Shown: positions 1-7,317, numbered from the stretch's first letter. The stretch: 10,036 nt of DNA from Mageeibacillus sp. UBA1046 (GCA_002316595.1 DCDV01000015.1:735-10770); one strand, 5' to 3'. Translations and numbers: made by a program. Notes: generated by a model from the letters alone, not told the origin.

Positions 1-345
1 GACCGTATTGCCGCCAATGGCGACACGGCTAACAAGATTGGCACCTTCAATGTCGCCATCCTGGCAAAATATTTTCAAATTCCCTTTTATGTGGCCGCGC
101 CTGCTTCCACGATCGATATGGCGTGTTCAACTGGTAAGGATATTCCGATCGAAGAGAGGGATGCTGACGAAGTCAGGCTTGTTAACGGAGCCTTGATCTG
201 TCCGCCGGAGACGAATGTCTACAATCCCAGCTTCGACGTCACTCCAGCTGATCTGATTACAGCCATTGTCACCGAAAAGAGTATTATACGATCTCCGTTT
301 GCAAAGGGTCTGGCAGAGGCTGCTGTCAGAAGCAGAGAAGATTAA
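1..345 (+). CDS. mtnA: S-methyl-5-thioribose-1-phosphate isomerase, C-terminal part (5' end outside window)
   Basis: MtnA converts 5-(methylthio)ribose-1-phosphate to 5-(methylthio)ribulose-1-phosphate in the cytoplasm. This is a step of the methionine salvage pathway and of the related disposal of methylthioadenosine and 5'-deoxyadenosine. Only the last 114 residues are present, open from base 1 in frame 1 to the TAA at 343-345. They begin with DRIAANGDTANKIGT, the most conserved block of the family. By alignment to memory of human MRI1, the first Asp is the catalytic proton donor and the Asn-Lys pair at visible residues 11-12 contacts substrate. The stretches YVAAPASTID and IPIEERDADEV, and a late NVYNPSFDVTP segment, are also typical. 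The related eIF2B-like proteins usually lack this exact combination, so the call is firm. The other catalytic residue (a Cys) lies upstream of the window. The gene converges on the minus-strand operon, and 113 bases separate the two stop codons. Confidence 0.93.
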   Translation, partial: DRIAANGDTANKIGTFNVAILAKYFQIPFYVAAPASTIDMACSTGKDIPIEERDADEVRLVNGALICPPETNVYNPSFDVTPADLITAIVTEKSIIRSPFAKGLAEAAVRSRED

Positions 346-458
346 TGAAGGTACCCGGCTGCCGGCAGCTGAGCAGATTAAATAAAAGTACTCTTCAGTT
401 TTACCAGATAATTATATGGCAGTAATATTGCAACAGCTGCGGATATAGGTCAACGCGC

Positions 459-1448
459 TCAGACTGCCTTCAGTTTCCAGGCTTCAATGGCTTCTTTAAC
501 CAGAGTTTCAACCAGATCGCTCATGCTGTAACCAGCCGCAGCCGCCATCGCGGGATAATGTTCGAAACCCGGTTCAAGAGCAGGCATGGTGTTGATCTCG
601 ATAATATTCGGCTTCTCATCAGCATCCAGCTTGATATCAACACGAGCCAGTTCAGAGCACTGCAGGGTGTTATAAGCTTGCAGAGCAATCGAGGAAATCT
701 CGGCATTAAGCTGAGGAGATATTTCTGCCGGACAGACGCGCTTTACACCATTTTCGGCTTTAACCGTTACTGTTTGAATATCTGTGCCGTATTTGTCTGG
801 GATTATTACTTCAGTAACAGGCAGCACCTCGGGCTCTTTTGTACCCAGAATACCAACTGAGAATTCCCTGCCGGGCAAGTAACCTTCCACGAGGGCAGGC
901 TGTTTAAAGCTGTCAATAACGTAATCAACCTGACTGCGCAGCTCAGCTTCATTCTCAACCAGACTGTCGGCTGTGATGCCTAAGGCAGAACCTTCCTGAA
1001 TCGGTTTCACGAACAGAGGATATGTCATATCGGAATTCAGAGGATCCTCAGCGGAGAAGAAAGTCTGAAAAGCTGTGATCGGAACGCCGGCCGCGGTGAA
1101 TGCCGCATTGGCATTGGCCTTATTTAGAGCAGTGGCTTGAGCCGTCAGACCCGATCCGACGAAAGGGATATCCACCAGTTCCAGCAAAGCGACAATATTA
1201 GCCTGTTCTCTCTTGCTGTTGATGCCGGTGCAGCAATTGAAGATAACATCCAGATCTCCTGCTGCTTTAATGTCTTGCAGCAGGTCCAGAGATGCAGGTA
1301 TTTTTTTTACCTGATGACCTCTGGTTATGAAAGCTTCTTCGATATAGTCTGCGATGATTGCCGGTTGACGATAACTTCGCGGATCCAATTCTTTGTCTGC
1401 GGCTGTTAATTCTTTCGGCTCATTATAAACGAGTCCTATTCTGTACAT
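459..1448 (-). CDS. ATP-grasp ligase related to D-alanine--D-alanine ligase, substrate unknown
   Basis: This is a 329-residue cytoplasmic enzyme of the D-Ala-D-Ala ligase-like ATP-grasp superfamily, which joins a carboxylate to an amine through an acyl phosphate using ATP. A Rossmann-like N-domain covers about residues 1-105, with the turn LLELVDIPFVGSG at 88-100. The ATP-grasp part carries PLFVKPIQEGSALGI (144-158, with nucleotide-binding Lys148), LVEGYLPGREFSVG (186-199) and RVDIKLD (269-275). Likely Mg ligands are Asp271, Glu284 and Asn286 in IIEINTMP. True Ddl enzymes have an N-terminal GGxSxEHxVS motif, an HGxxGEDG motif before the LLE helix, and an NTxPGMT motif. Here those are absent, TGINSKREQ (74-82), and NTMPALEPG (286-294). 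An acceptor other than D-Ala is therefore likely. ATG at 1446-1448 is preferred over an upstream TTG at 1470-1472, because GGAGGT lies nine bases before it. It is the last gene of the operon, 59 bases after the aldolase. Confidence 0.85.
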   Translation of the reverse strand: MYRIGLVYNEPKELTAADKELDPRSYRQPAIIADYIEEAFITRGHQVKKIPASLDLLQDIKAAGDLDVIFNCCTGINSKREQANIVALLELVDIPFVGSGLTAQATALNKANANAAFTAAGVPITAFQTFFSAEDPLNSDMTYPLFVKPIQEGSALGITADSLVENEAELRSQVDYVIDSFKQPALVEGYLPGREFSVGILGTKEPEVLPVTEVIIPDKYGTDIQTVTVKAENGVKRVCPAEISPQLNAEISSIALQAYNTLQCSELARVDIKLDADEKPNIIEINTMPALEPGFEHYPAMAAAAGYSMSDLVETLVKEAIEAWKLKAV

Positions 1449-1457
1449 AAAATACGT

Positions 1458-1463
1458 ACCTCC
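1458..1463 (-). promoter_or_regulatory. Ribosome binding site fixing the ATP-grasp gene start
   Basis: The minus strand reads GGAGGT, nine bases before the ATG at 1446-1448. The in-frame TTG at 1470-1472 would put this site inside the coding region and has no comparable site of its own, so the ATG is taken as the start. Confidence 0.75.
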
Positions 1464-1507
1464 ATGCAACAAGGTAACATAAGGCGGAAATCAGACAAAA
1501 AAGGATG

Positions 1508-2176
1508 TTACTTAGGATACTGATGAGCTTCAGGCTGCCGGCCATAGCTTTGGAAACGTACAACCATACTCTCCATTTCTTCCGCACTCAGGATCTGAGG
1601 TTCCCCAAAGGTCTTGGCATGGCAATAAATCCGGCAGCAAAACTCTATCGTCTCGGCGATATTATAAGCCTCCGCCAGCGTCTCCCCGCCGGCCAGAAGC
1701 CCGTGATTAGCCATCAGGCAGGCTTTGCGTTCGGCCATGGAGGCAAAAACATTCTCAGCCAGTTCGGGCGTGCCAAAGGAGGCGTATCCCGCGCAGGGAA
1801 CGTCGGGTCCGGCGACAGCAATCAGATAATGGACAGCGGGCAAAGTTTGCCTCAGGCAGGAGTAAGCAGTAGCGAAGACGGAATGAGTGTGGACAAGCGC
1901 ATTCAGATCAGTCCGCCGCTGATAAATGATACGGTGCAGAGCGATCTCGCTGGACGGGACACCCTCTCCGGCTACTGTCTCGCCGCTCTCTACGTCAATC
2001 TGCAGAATCTGTTCGCGGCGTATCTTTGGATATGGAATACCTCCGGGAGTAATTGCCATGATTCCCGTCCGGCGGTCAAGCACACTGATATTTCCCCCGG
2101 TGCCCGTGGTCAGATTGTCTTCACACATTCGCATTCCGTATTTTATTATTGCTTCGCTGATATTGTTCATGATCAT
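1508..2176 (-). CDS. Class II (zinc) aldolase, L-fuculose-1-phosphate aldolase-like
   Basis: This 222-residue protein belongs to the FucA/AraD class II aldolase family and is close in length and sequence pattern to E. coli FucA (215 residues). Visible landmarks are the phosphate-binding block GTGGNIS (25-31), TPGGIPY (43-49), PSSE (74-77), VHTHS (95-99), a family-typical PAVHYLIAVAG stretch (113-123) and ANHG (156-159). Glu77 should be the catalytic acid/base, and His96, His98 and His158 the zinc ligands. Such enzymes cleave ketose-1-phosphates to DHAP and an aldehyde. FucA relatives linked to mtnA cleave 5-(methylthio)- or 5-deoxyribulose-1-phosphate in the DHAP shunt. MtnB dehydratases share the fold, but the FucA-like PAIHYM-type segment here favours an aldolase. 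ATG 2176 has GAGG five bases upstream, and a second ATG lies at 2170. The gene starts 12 bases after the oxidoreductase stop and should be co-transcribed with it. The family is certain, but the substrate is not. Confidence 0.9.
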   Translation of the reverse strand: MIMNNISEAIIKYGMRMCEDNLTTGTGGNISVLDRRTGIMAITPGGIPYPKIRREQILQIDVESGETVAGEGVPSSEIALHRIIYQRRTDLNALVHTHSVFATAYSCLRQTLPAVHYLIAVAGPDVPCAGYASFGTPELAENVFASMAERKACLMANHGLLAGGETLAEAYNIAETIEFCCRIYCHAKTFGEPQILSAEEMESMVVRFQSYGRQPEAHQYPK

Positions 2177-2181
2177 ACCCG

Positions 2182-2185
2182 CCTC
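2182..2185 (-). promoter_or_regulatory. Ribosome binding site of the class II aldolase gene
   Basis: The minus strand reads GAGG, then five bases, then ATG at 2176; the second in-frame ATG at 2170 is eleven bases away. The site lies in the 12-base gap after the oxidoreductase gene, as expected for an internal operon gene. It does not clearly decide between the two ATGs. Confidence 0.5.
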
Positions 2186-2188
2186 ATA

Positions 2189-3310
2189 TCATCGGATCTC
2201 CTGCTGTGTGATTTTTCTTTCGGCAGGAGGGAATGAAACTGTCTGCCTTTTCCGTGCAGCCTGATAAAGGCTAAGCACCATGGCGACAGCATCTCTTCCG
2301 CCAATGCCTGAAGCCAGGGGCTCCTTATCCTCGCGAATAGCTGTAATCAGGTCGTCATAGATTGCTGTGTGTGGATTCTTGATCTGATTAAGACCTCGTA
2401 AGCCATAACGCAATCTCATGTTATTAAGGCTGCGGCGGATATATTTTCTCCCCTGCGAACGGTCATCTTTGTCCAGAACCTTAAAGCTCAGTTTGCCTTT
2501 GCAGATAGAGGCTCGGATGGTGCCGTTTTCGGTTTGCATGAAGATCGAGGCTTCTTTGTTCTCAGAAGGCCCTGCAGTTGTACCCTCTACGGATAATAAT
2601 GCTCCATTGTCCAGCCGGAAGATGCCCAGCCCGAAATCTTCTGCTTCAATATCATGGCGCAGGCGGGCGATCTCGGCTGCAGCAGTGACTGGCAAAGACA
2701 TGCATAGATAGCTCATAAGGTCAAGAGCATGTACGGTCTGATTCATCAGGGCGCCGCCGTCTTCGTTCCAGCTGCCGCGCCAGTCAGCCTGATCATAATA
2801 GGCTTGATCATGTCCCCAGCGCACAATAACAGCGGCATGAAGGACACGGCCGAATATTCCGGCAGACAGGTCCGCCTGTAACTCTCTGATAGTAAGCATG
2901 TAGCGGAAAATGTGTCCGACTGCGATCTTAAGCTTCTTGCTCTCAGCCAGCTCAATTAATTGATCAGCTTCGTCCAGATCAAGAGTGAAGGGTTTTTCCA
3001 TAAAAAGATGACAGCCTGCCTGAAGCACTTGCTCGGCCAGAGTGAAATGGCTGCCGCTGGGACAAGTGACAGCGCAGATATCCGGCACCACTTCCTGCAG
3101 CATATCCTCTATGCGGCTGAAGCCGGGGATATCTCTGTGATATCCTGCTGCCTGCAGTTTTTTTGCCCTGATATCTTCCAGGGGCTCAACTACAGCCACC
3201 AAAATCAGCTCACCTTTTTTCTCCCAGAATCTGATAGCCTGAAGATGATTTTCAGCGACTCTCCCCAGGCCGACCAGAGCGACAGATAATGGATTTCTCT
3301 TGTGACTCAT
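2189..3310 (-). CDS. Gfo/Idh/MocA family NAD(P)-dependent oxidoreductase
   Basis: This 373-residue cytoplasmic dehydrogenase of sugars or sugar derivatives has the usual two-domain length. The N-terminal Rossmann fold shows VALVGLGRVAENH (10-22, GxGxxAxxH pattern) and an acidic residue after strand two (VVEP, Glu42), which suggests NAD preference. The family EKP motif is MEKPF (104-108), with Lys106 the likely catalytic lysine. The C-terminal domain carries YYDQADWRGSW (172-182) and GGALMNQTVHALDL (186-199). Asn191, His195 and Asp198 sit where the family places substrate and catalytic residues. This WRGxW..GGALMNQ..H..DL pattern resembles the branch acting on UDP-sugars or polyol/keto sugars, but members vary too much to name a substrate. 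The start ATG 3308-3310 follows a GGAAG site. It is the first gene of the minus-strand operon with the aldolase and the ATP-grasp enzyme, and is divergent from deoC. Confidence 0.9.
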   Translation of the reverse strand: MSHKRNPLSVALVGLGRVAENHLQAIRFWEKKGELILVAVVEPLEDIRAKKLQAAGYHRDIPGFSRIEDMLQEVVPDICAVTCPSGSHFTLAEQVLQAGCHLFMEKPFTLDLDEADQLIELAESKKLKIAVGHIFRYMLTIRELQADLSAGIFGRVLHAAVIVRWGHDQAYYDQADWRGSWNEDGGALMNQTVHALDLMSYLCMSLPVTAAAEIARLRHDIEAEDFGLGIFRLDNGALLSVEGTTAGPSENKEASIFMQTENGTIRASICKGKLSFKVLDKDDRSQGRKYIRRSLNNMRLRYGLRGLNQIKNPHTAIYDDLITAIREDKEPLASGIGGRDAVAMVLSLYQAARKRQTVSFPPAERKITQQEIR

Positions 3311-3367
3311 TTATTACTTCCGCCAGTTCTCAGTCTATAGCGCCTTCACCATATTGTGCCTGGCAAA

Positions 3368-3376
3368 AGTATAGCA
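3368..3376 (-). promoter_or_regulatory. Candidate extended -10 promoter for the oxidoreductase-aldolase-ligase operon
   Basis: The minus strand reads TGCTATACT, an extended -10 element (TGn plus TATACT), about 60 bases before the ATG at 3310. No good -35 hexamer is present at 16-18 bases, which extended -10 promoters tolerate. It was found by eye, within the 155-base divergent gap. Confidence 0.4.
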
Positions 3377-3422
3377 CAGGGCACAGATGTTTTAGTGTCC
3401 TCCGATGCTCTGCATAAAAGGT

Positions 3423-3428
3423 TATAAT
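3423..3428 (+). promoter_or_regulatory. Candidate -10 element for the deoC-pdp operon
   Basis: A perfect TATAAT lies 37 bases before the deoC ATG at 3466. I see no convincing -35 hexamer 16-18 bases upstream, so the promoter may need an activator. It is about 50 bases from the opposing minus-strand -10 candidate, so one regulator could act on both. Confidence 0.45.
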
Positions 3429-3465
3429 ATTAGATACACTATGAATAAACGGGAGAAAGACTTGT

Positions 3466-4122
3466 ATGGATTTAAAAGAAATCTTAACTCATGTTGATCA
3501 TACTTTGCTTAAGCCGACTGCCTCCTGGGAGGATATTCGGCAACTTATAGATGATGCAATCAAGTACAAGTGTGCATCAGTTTGCCTGCCGCCCTCTTAT
3601 GTTTTCGAGGCGGTGCAATACGCGGAAGGTCAAATACCGGTTTGTACTGTTATAGGTTTTCCGCTCGGGTATAACACTACGGCCGCCAAGATGTTCGAAG
3701 CTCAGGAAGCAATCGATATGGGTGCCTCTGAGATAGACATGGTTGTCAATCTGGGCTGGGTCAAGGACAGTCTCTTCGAGTATGTGCAAGATGAGATTGA
3801 GCAGCTGGTAATTGTTACCGAAGACAAGATTCTTAAAGTGATTATTGAAACCTGTGAGCTGACCGAGCAAGAGAAAATTAGACTCTGCAAAGTCGTTACC
3901 GCTGCCGGGGCTGACTTTATCAAGACATCAACCGGCTTTTCCGGAGGCGGTGCTACCTTTGCCGACGTAGCTCTGTTGCGCAAACACAGCGGACCAAAAG
4001 TTAAAGTCAAGGCTTCCGGAGGCATATCATCTCTGGAAGATGCGCAAAAACTCATCGAACTTGGAGCGGACAGGCTGGGAACATCCCGTCTGGTAAAAAT
4101 CGCCAAAGCTCAGGAAGACTAG
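3466..4122 (+). CDS. deoC: Deoxyribose-phosphate aldolase
   Basis: DeoC is a cytoplasmic class I aldolase that cleaves 2-deoxyribose-5-phosphate to glyceraldehyde-3-phosphate and acetaldehyde, the last step of deoxynucleoside catabolism. The protein is 218 residues, the usual length of the short bacterial form, and a complete TIM barrel. The N-terminus HVDHTLLKPTAS (9-20) is diagnostic. The Schiff-base lysine is Lys153 in FIKTSTGFS (151-159), the second active-site lysine is Lys182 in VKASGGI (181-187), and the catalytic Asp is Asp91 in SEIDMVVN (88-95). The start ATG has GGGAG ten bases upstream. It is first in a two-gene operon: pdp starts nine bases after its stop. Pairing with a pyrimidine-nucleoside phosphorylase confirms a role in nucleoside salvage. 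Phosphopentomutase (deoB), needed to link the two, is not in this window. Confidence 0.97.
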   Translation: MDLKEILTHVDHTLLKPTASWEDIRQLIDDAIKYKCASVCLPPSYVFEAVQYAEGQIPVCTVIGFPLGYNTTAAKMFEAQEAIDMGASEIDMVVNLGWVKDSLFEYVQDEIEQLVIVTEDKILKVIIETCELTEQEKIRLCKVVTAAGADFIKTSTGFSGGGATFADVALLRKHSGPKVKVKASGGISSLEDAQKLIELGADRLGTSRLVKIAKAQED

Positions 4123-4131
4123 GTCAGTCAG

Positions 4132-5448
4132 ATGAATATGGTCGATATCATCATGAAAAAGCGTAGTGGCGAAGCCCTCTCTCAGGCAGAGATCAACTTC
4201 TTCATTACCGAATATGTGCAGGATAGGATCCCTGATTATCAGGCAGCGGCACTTTTGATGGCGATATGGTTTCGGGGCATGGATGCACGTGAGACGGCTG
4301 ATCTAACCATTGCGATGACGGAGACAGGCGATAAGATCGATTTGTCAGCCATCCCCGGCATTAAAGTTGATAAACACTCAACGGGCGGAGTCGGGGACAA
4401 AACGACATTGATCATTGTGCCCGTTGTCGCATCCTGCGGCGTGCCGGTCGCCAAATTATCAGGACGCAGTTTAGGCCACACCGGCGGCACGATCGACAAA
4501 CTGGAGTCGATTCCCGGCCTTTCAACCTCGCTGGCCATTGAAGACTTTATCAGGCAGGTACAAGACATCGGTCTGGCTATCGCCGGACAGACAGCCAATC
4601 TGGCCCCCGCAGACAAAAAACTCTACGCACTGCGCGATGTCACGGCGACAGTCGACCAGGTTTCCCTTATTGCCTCGAGTATTATGTCAAAGAAGATTGC
4701 CTCCGGAGCAGATAAGATTGTCCTGGATGTTAAAACGGGCAGCGGCGCCTTCATGAAAACTGTTGAAGAATCCGTGGATTTAGCGAAGGCGATGGTTGAT
4801 ATTGCGGAGCACGCAGGCAAGGAGACTGTAGCTCTGGTCACAGATATGGACCGGCCGCTGGGACGAATGATCGGCAACAGTCTGGAGGTTGAGGAAGCTC
4901 TGTCTGTGCTGAGGGGTGAGGGCCCGGCGGATTTAATTGAAATCTGCAATTTATTAGCGGCAAATATGCTTTTTCTGGCCGGCAAGGGAAGTCTTGCTCA
5001 TTGTGAAGATCTGGTCAAAGAAGCTGTCAGCAGCGGCAGTGCATTGGAGAAATTTGCGCTGATGGTTGCAGCACAAGGAGGAGATGCGGCTTATATTCGC
5101 GGCAGCAGGCAGTTTGAGCGTGCTAGTAAAGCTCGGGACATAGTCGCACCGATTTCCGGATATATAAATTTTGTCGAAGCAGATGATCTGGGCAAAGCAG
5201 CAGGTCTCATGGGCGCAGCGCGCTTGCAGAAGGATACCGAGGTAGATCCTCAGGCAGGAATCATATTGCATAAGACACTGGGTGACTATGTGGTCCAGGG
5301 AGAGCCTATGGCCAGCCTGCTCTACAATAAGAGCGATAATCTCGATCAGGCCTGTGATCTCGCTCTTTCCGCTTTTAAGATCGGGACAGGTGAACCGGAG
5401 GCAAGGCCTCTGCTTTTTGCCAGAGTCACTGCTATGCAGCAGCAATAA
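4132..5448 (+). CDS. pdp: Pyrimidine-nucleoside phosphorylase
   Basis: This cytoplasmic homodimeric enzyme splits uridine, deoxyuridine and thymidine with phosphate into free base and (deoxy)ribose-1-phosphate. At 438 residues it has full family length and order: a helical alpha domain (about 1-65), the alpha/beta domain, and a C-terminal domain (from about 345). Motifs are VDIIMKKRSGE (4-14), the phosphate-binding KHSTGGVGDK (81-90), the family signature SGRSLGHTGGTIDKLE (110-125) and YALRDVTATVD near 165-175. Lys108 is the residue that, as I recall, separates broad-specificity Firmicute Pdp from E. coli-type thymidine phosphorylase (Met there), so pdp is preferred to deoA. The fourth signature position is Ser113 where Gly or Ala is usual. 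ATG 4132 starts the frame nine bases after the deoC stop, with a weak AGG overlapping that stop. A second ATG lies at 4138. Translation is probably coupled to deoC. Confidence 0.95.
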   Translation: MNMVDIIMKKRSGEALSQAEINFFITEYVQDRIPDYQAAALLMAIWFRGMDARETADLTIAMTETGDKIDLSAIPGIKVDKHSTGGVGDKTTLIIVPVVASCGVPVAKLSGRSLGHTGGTIDKLESIPGLSTSLAIEDFIRQVQDIGLAIAGQTANLAPADKKLYALRDVTATVDQVSLIASSIMSKKIASGADKIVLDVKTGSGAFMKTVEESVDLAKAMVDIAEHAGKETVALVTDMDRPLGRMIGNSLEVEEALSVLRGEGPADLIEICNLLAANMLFLAGKGSLAHCEDLVKEAVSSGSALEKFALMVAAQGGDAAYIRGSRQFERASKARDIVAPISGYINFVEADDLGKAAGLMGAARLQKDTEVDPQAGIILHKTLGDYVVQGEPMASLLYNKSDNLDQACDLALSAFKIGTGEPEARPLLFARVTAMQQQ

Positions 5449-5559
5449 AATATACTATTCTGAGAGGACAGTCACATAAATAGAAGCGGTTATTCCTGTT
5501 TTTGACTTTTGCTGACTGGCTTACGGATTTTTCAACAAAGAAAGGATCATAAATACTGT
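5449..5559 (+). other. Intergenic gap between pdp and the membrane protein gene
   Basis: These 111 bases hold no gene and no convincing terminator. A TTGACT at 5502-5507 resembles a -35 hexamer, but the bases 16-18 positions downstream make only a poor -10 (GATTTT). CAGTCA and TGACTG flank the middle as distant inverted arms, with a loop too long for a terminator. Read-through from deoC-pdp into the next gene is therefore possible. Confidence 0.4.
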
Positions 5560-7317
5560 ATGAAGAAAAGAAATTTGCTTATTTACTATCTGATATTAGC
5601 AGTGGCGCTTTTCATCTGGTGGTACTTTACACTCCTGCCGATTAACCTGCGCCATCCAGGCTTCTTCTTCTCTCTTATCGTAATCTCATTCCTGATTATC
5701 TTACCTTTTGTGGGTCTGTTTACCTTTGGTAAACCGGATGACGATAAAAAGGATAAATTGCACGGAGAAGATGAAGAAGGTGTTTATCGGGAACAAGTCG
5801 GTCCTTTCGGCATTCGTTATCGGGTTCGGGTGGATGATCAACCTGCATCTCCGCGAGATCAATTCAACCGGATTATCAAAGGTTTTCGCAAAGGGAGAAA
5901 GCTGCTTTGGATACCGATAATTTTTCTGGTTTTGTATTTCGTCCTCCAGCTTACCGGGGCTAAAATCTTCCGTTCAAGTGATTATGCTGACCTGATTACT
6001 AAGGTTAACGGTGATTTCGCAGAAGACGTGTATGAAATTGAATTCTATGACATCCCCACAGTCGATCGGGATACCGCTATGCGGCTGGGCAACAAAAGGA
6101 TGGGCGAGATGGCCGATCTGGTCTCTCAGTTTAATGTCGCGGACGATTATACTCAAATCAACTATAAAGGTCGCCCGACACGTGTTACCCCGCTGCGCTA
6201 TGTCGATATCTTTAAGTGGTTCAATAATCGCAAGGAGGGTCTGCCCAGAGTTATCATGGTCGACCTGATTTCCGGCGAGGTGAATATGCACGATTTGCCC
6301 AGCGGTATAAAATATTCTGATTCTGATATGTTCTTTCGCAATATCAGCCGTCACCTGCGGTTTAAATATCCAACGGCCATCATGGGAGATGAGCGTTTTG
6401 AAGTAGATGAAAGCGGCACGCCCTTTTGGATTGTGCCGGTATTTAAACCGCAAGTTGGCTGGTTCGATGGACAGGACGTAACCGATGTCATTCTCTGTAA
6501 CGCTATTACCGGCGAATCTGAGAAGCTGCCGGTTGAGGAATGTCCCACTTGGGCAGATCGCATTTACCCTTCTGAACTTATTATCGAACAGCTGGATTGG
6601 AATGGTATCTATCAGGACGGTTTCTTCAACTCTCTGATCGGACAGAAAGGGGTGCTGCGCACGACTCATGGGTATAATTATCTGGCCTTGTATGATGATG
6701 TCTATCTTTATACGGGCATCACATCTGTAGCCAGCGATTCTTCTAATCTGGGTTTTGTCCTTGTTAATCTGCGCACGAAGGATACAAAATTTTATCCCGT
6801 TTCATCAGCGGATGAGTATTCCGCCATGGCTTCAGCCGAAGGCGCGGTACAGGAGAAACGTTATATATCTACTTTCCCCATCTTGCTTAATGTCGGGGAT
6901 GAGCCGACCTATTGCATGGCCTTGAAAGATGATGCTCAGCTGGTTAAGATGTACGCCCTCGTTAATGCGGAGAATTATCAGGTGACTGCGACAGGATTCT
7001 CGATCAGGGAAGCTTTATCCAATTACCAGCTGAGACTGGCCGGACGTTTGCAAATGGATGAAGAAGATGACACCCCGAATGATGTCACGCCGATCACCAT
7101 TTCCGGAACCCTGACTGATATCCAGGATCTTGTCATGGAAGGCAATACTTATTATTATCTTCTCTTGGAGGGACATGATGAAGTATTGTCCGCGCCAATT
7201 TCAGTATCTCAGCTTCTGCCCTTTTTGAAGGTGGGCGAGGAAGTGACTGTCATCTGCGAAGGGGGAGATATCCCGGCAGGCAGTCCCAGATATGTCATAA
7301 GCATCGAAGGTAAGTGA
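5560..7317 (+). CDS. Membrane-anchored protein with large outer domain, function unknown
   Basis: I do not recognise a characterised family. With the ATG at 5560 (AAAGGA 13 bases upstream, MKKR start) the protein is 585 residues. The longer reading from TTG 5509 adds 17 polar residues before the hydrophobic start and is less likely. Hydrophobic spans lie at about 6-26, 35-56 and 115-133. Between spans two and three is a charged loop (57-114: acidic KPDDDKKDK and GEDEEG, then basic IIKGFRKGRK). The positive-inside rule puts the N-terminus and this loop in the cytoplasm and residues 134-585 outside. The outer part has a segment rich in aromatic residues, with FWIVPVFKPQVGWFDG followed by an ITGESEKLPVEECPTW stretch, reminiscent of PepSY-like folds. 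A short acidic linker near 495-508 leads to a beta-rich tail (509-585) that could be OB-like. I see no enzyme motif. A terminator follows, so it ends its transcript. Confidence 0.8.
   Translation: MKKRNLLIYYLILAVALFIWWYFTLLPINLRHPGFFFSLIVISFLIILPFVGLFTFGKPDDDKKDKLHGEDEEGVYREQVGPFGIRYRVRVDDQPASPRDQFNRIIKGFRKGRKLLWIPIIFLVLYFVLQLTGAKIFRSSDYADLITKVNGDFAEDVYEIEFYDIPTVDRDTAMRLGNKRMGEMADLVSQFNVADDYTQINYKGRPTRVTPLRYVDIFKWFNNRKEGLPRVIMVDLISGEVNMHDLPSGIKYSDSDMFFRNISRHLRFKYPTAIMGDERFEVDESGTPFWIVPVFKPQVGWFDGQDVTDVILCNAITGESEKLPVEECPTWADRIYPSELIIEQLDWNGIYQDGFFNSLIGQKGVLRTTHGYNYLALYDDVYLYTGITSVASDSSNLGFVLVNLRTKDTKFYPVSSADEYSAMASAEGAVQEKRYISTFPILLNVGDEPTYCMALKDDAQLVKMYALVNAENYQVTATGFSIREALSNYQLRLAGRLQMDEEDDTPNDVTPITISGTLTDIQDLVMEGNTYYYLLLEGHDEVLSAPISVSQLLPFLKVGEEVTVICEGGDIPAGSPRYVISIEGK

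Noticed and set aside
359..368. CTGCCGGCAG palindrome after mtnA
   Set aside because: It has no loop and no following T run, so it is not a credible terminator. No other hairpin with a T tract was seen in the 346-458 convergent gap.
1505..2236. 243-residue plus-strand frame opposite the class II aldolase
   Set aside because: It lies antisense to a gene with intact catalytic motifs, has no recognisable domain, and its composition is that of an antisense shadow.
5502..5531. TTGACT with a downstream GATTTT as a promoter for the membrane protein gene
   Set aside because: The -10 matches the consensus at only three of six positions and there is no extended -10, so it is not listed as a promoter.
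5974..6669. 231-residue minus-strand frame inside the membrane protein gene
   Set aside because: It is antisense to a long coherent reading frame with membrane spans, and shows no motif or ribosome site of its own.
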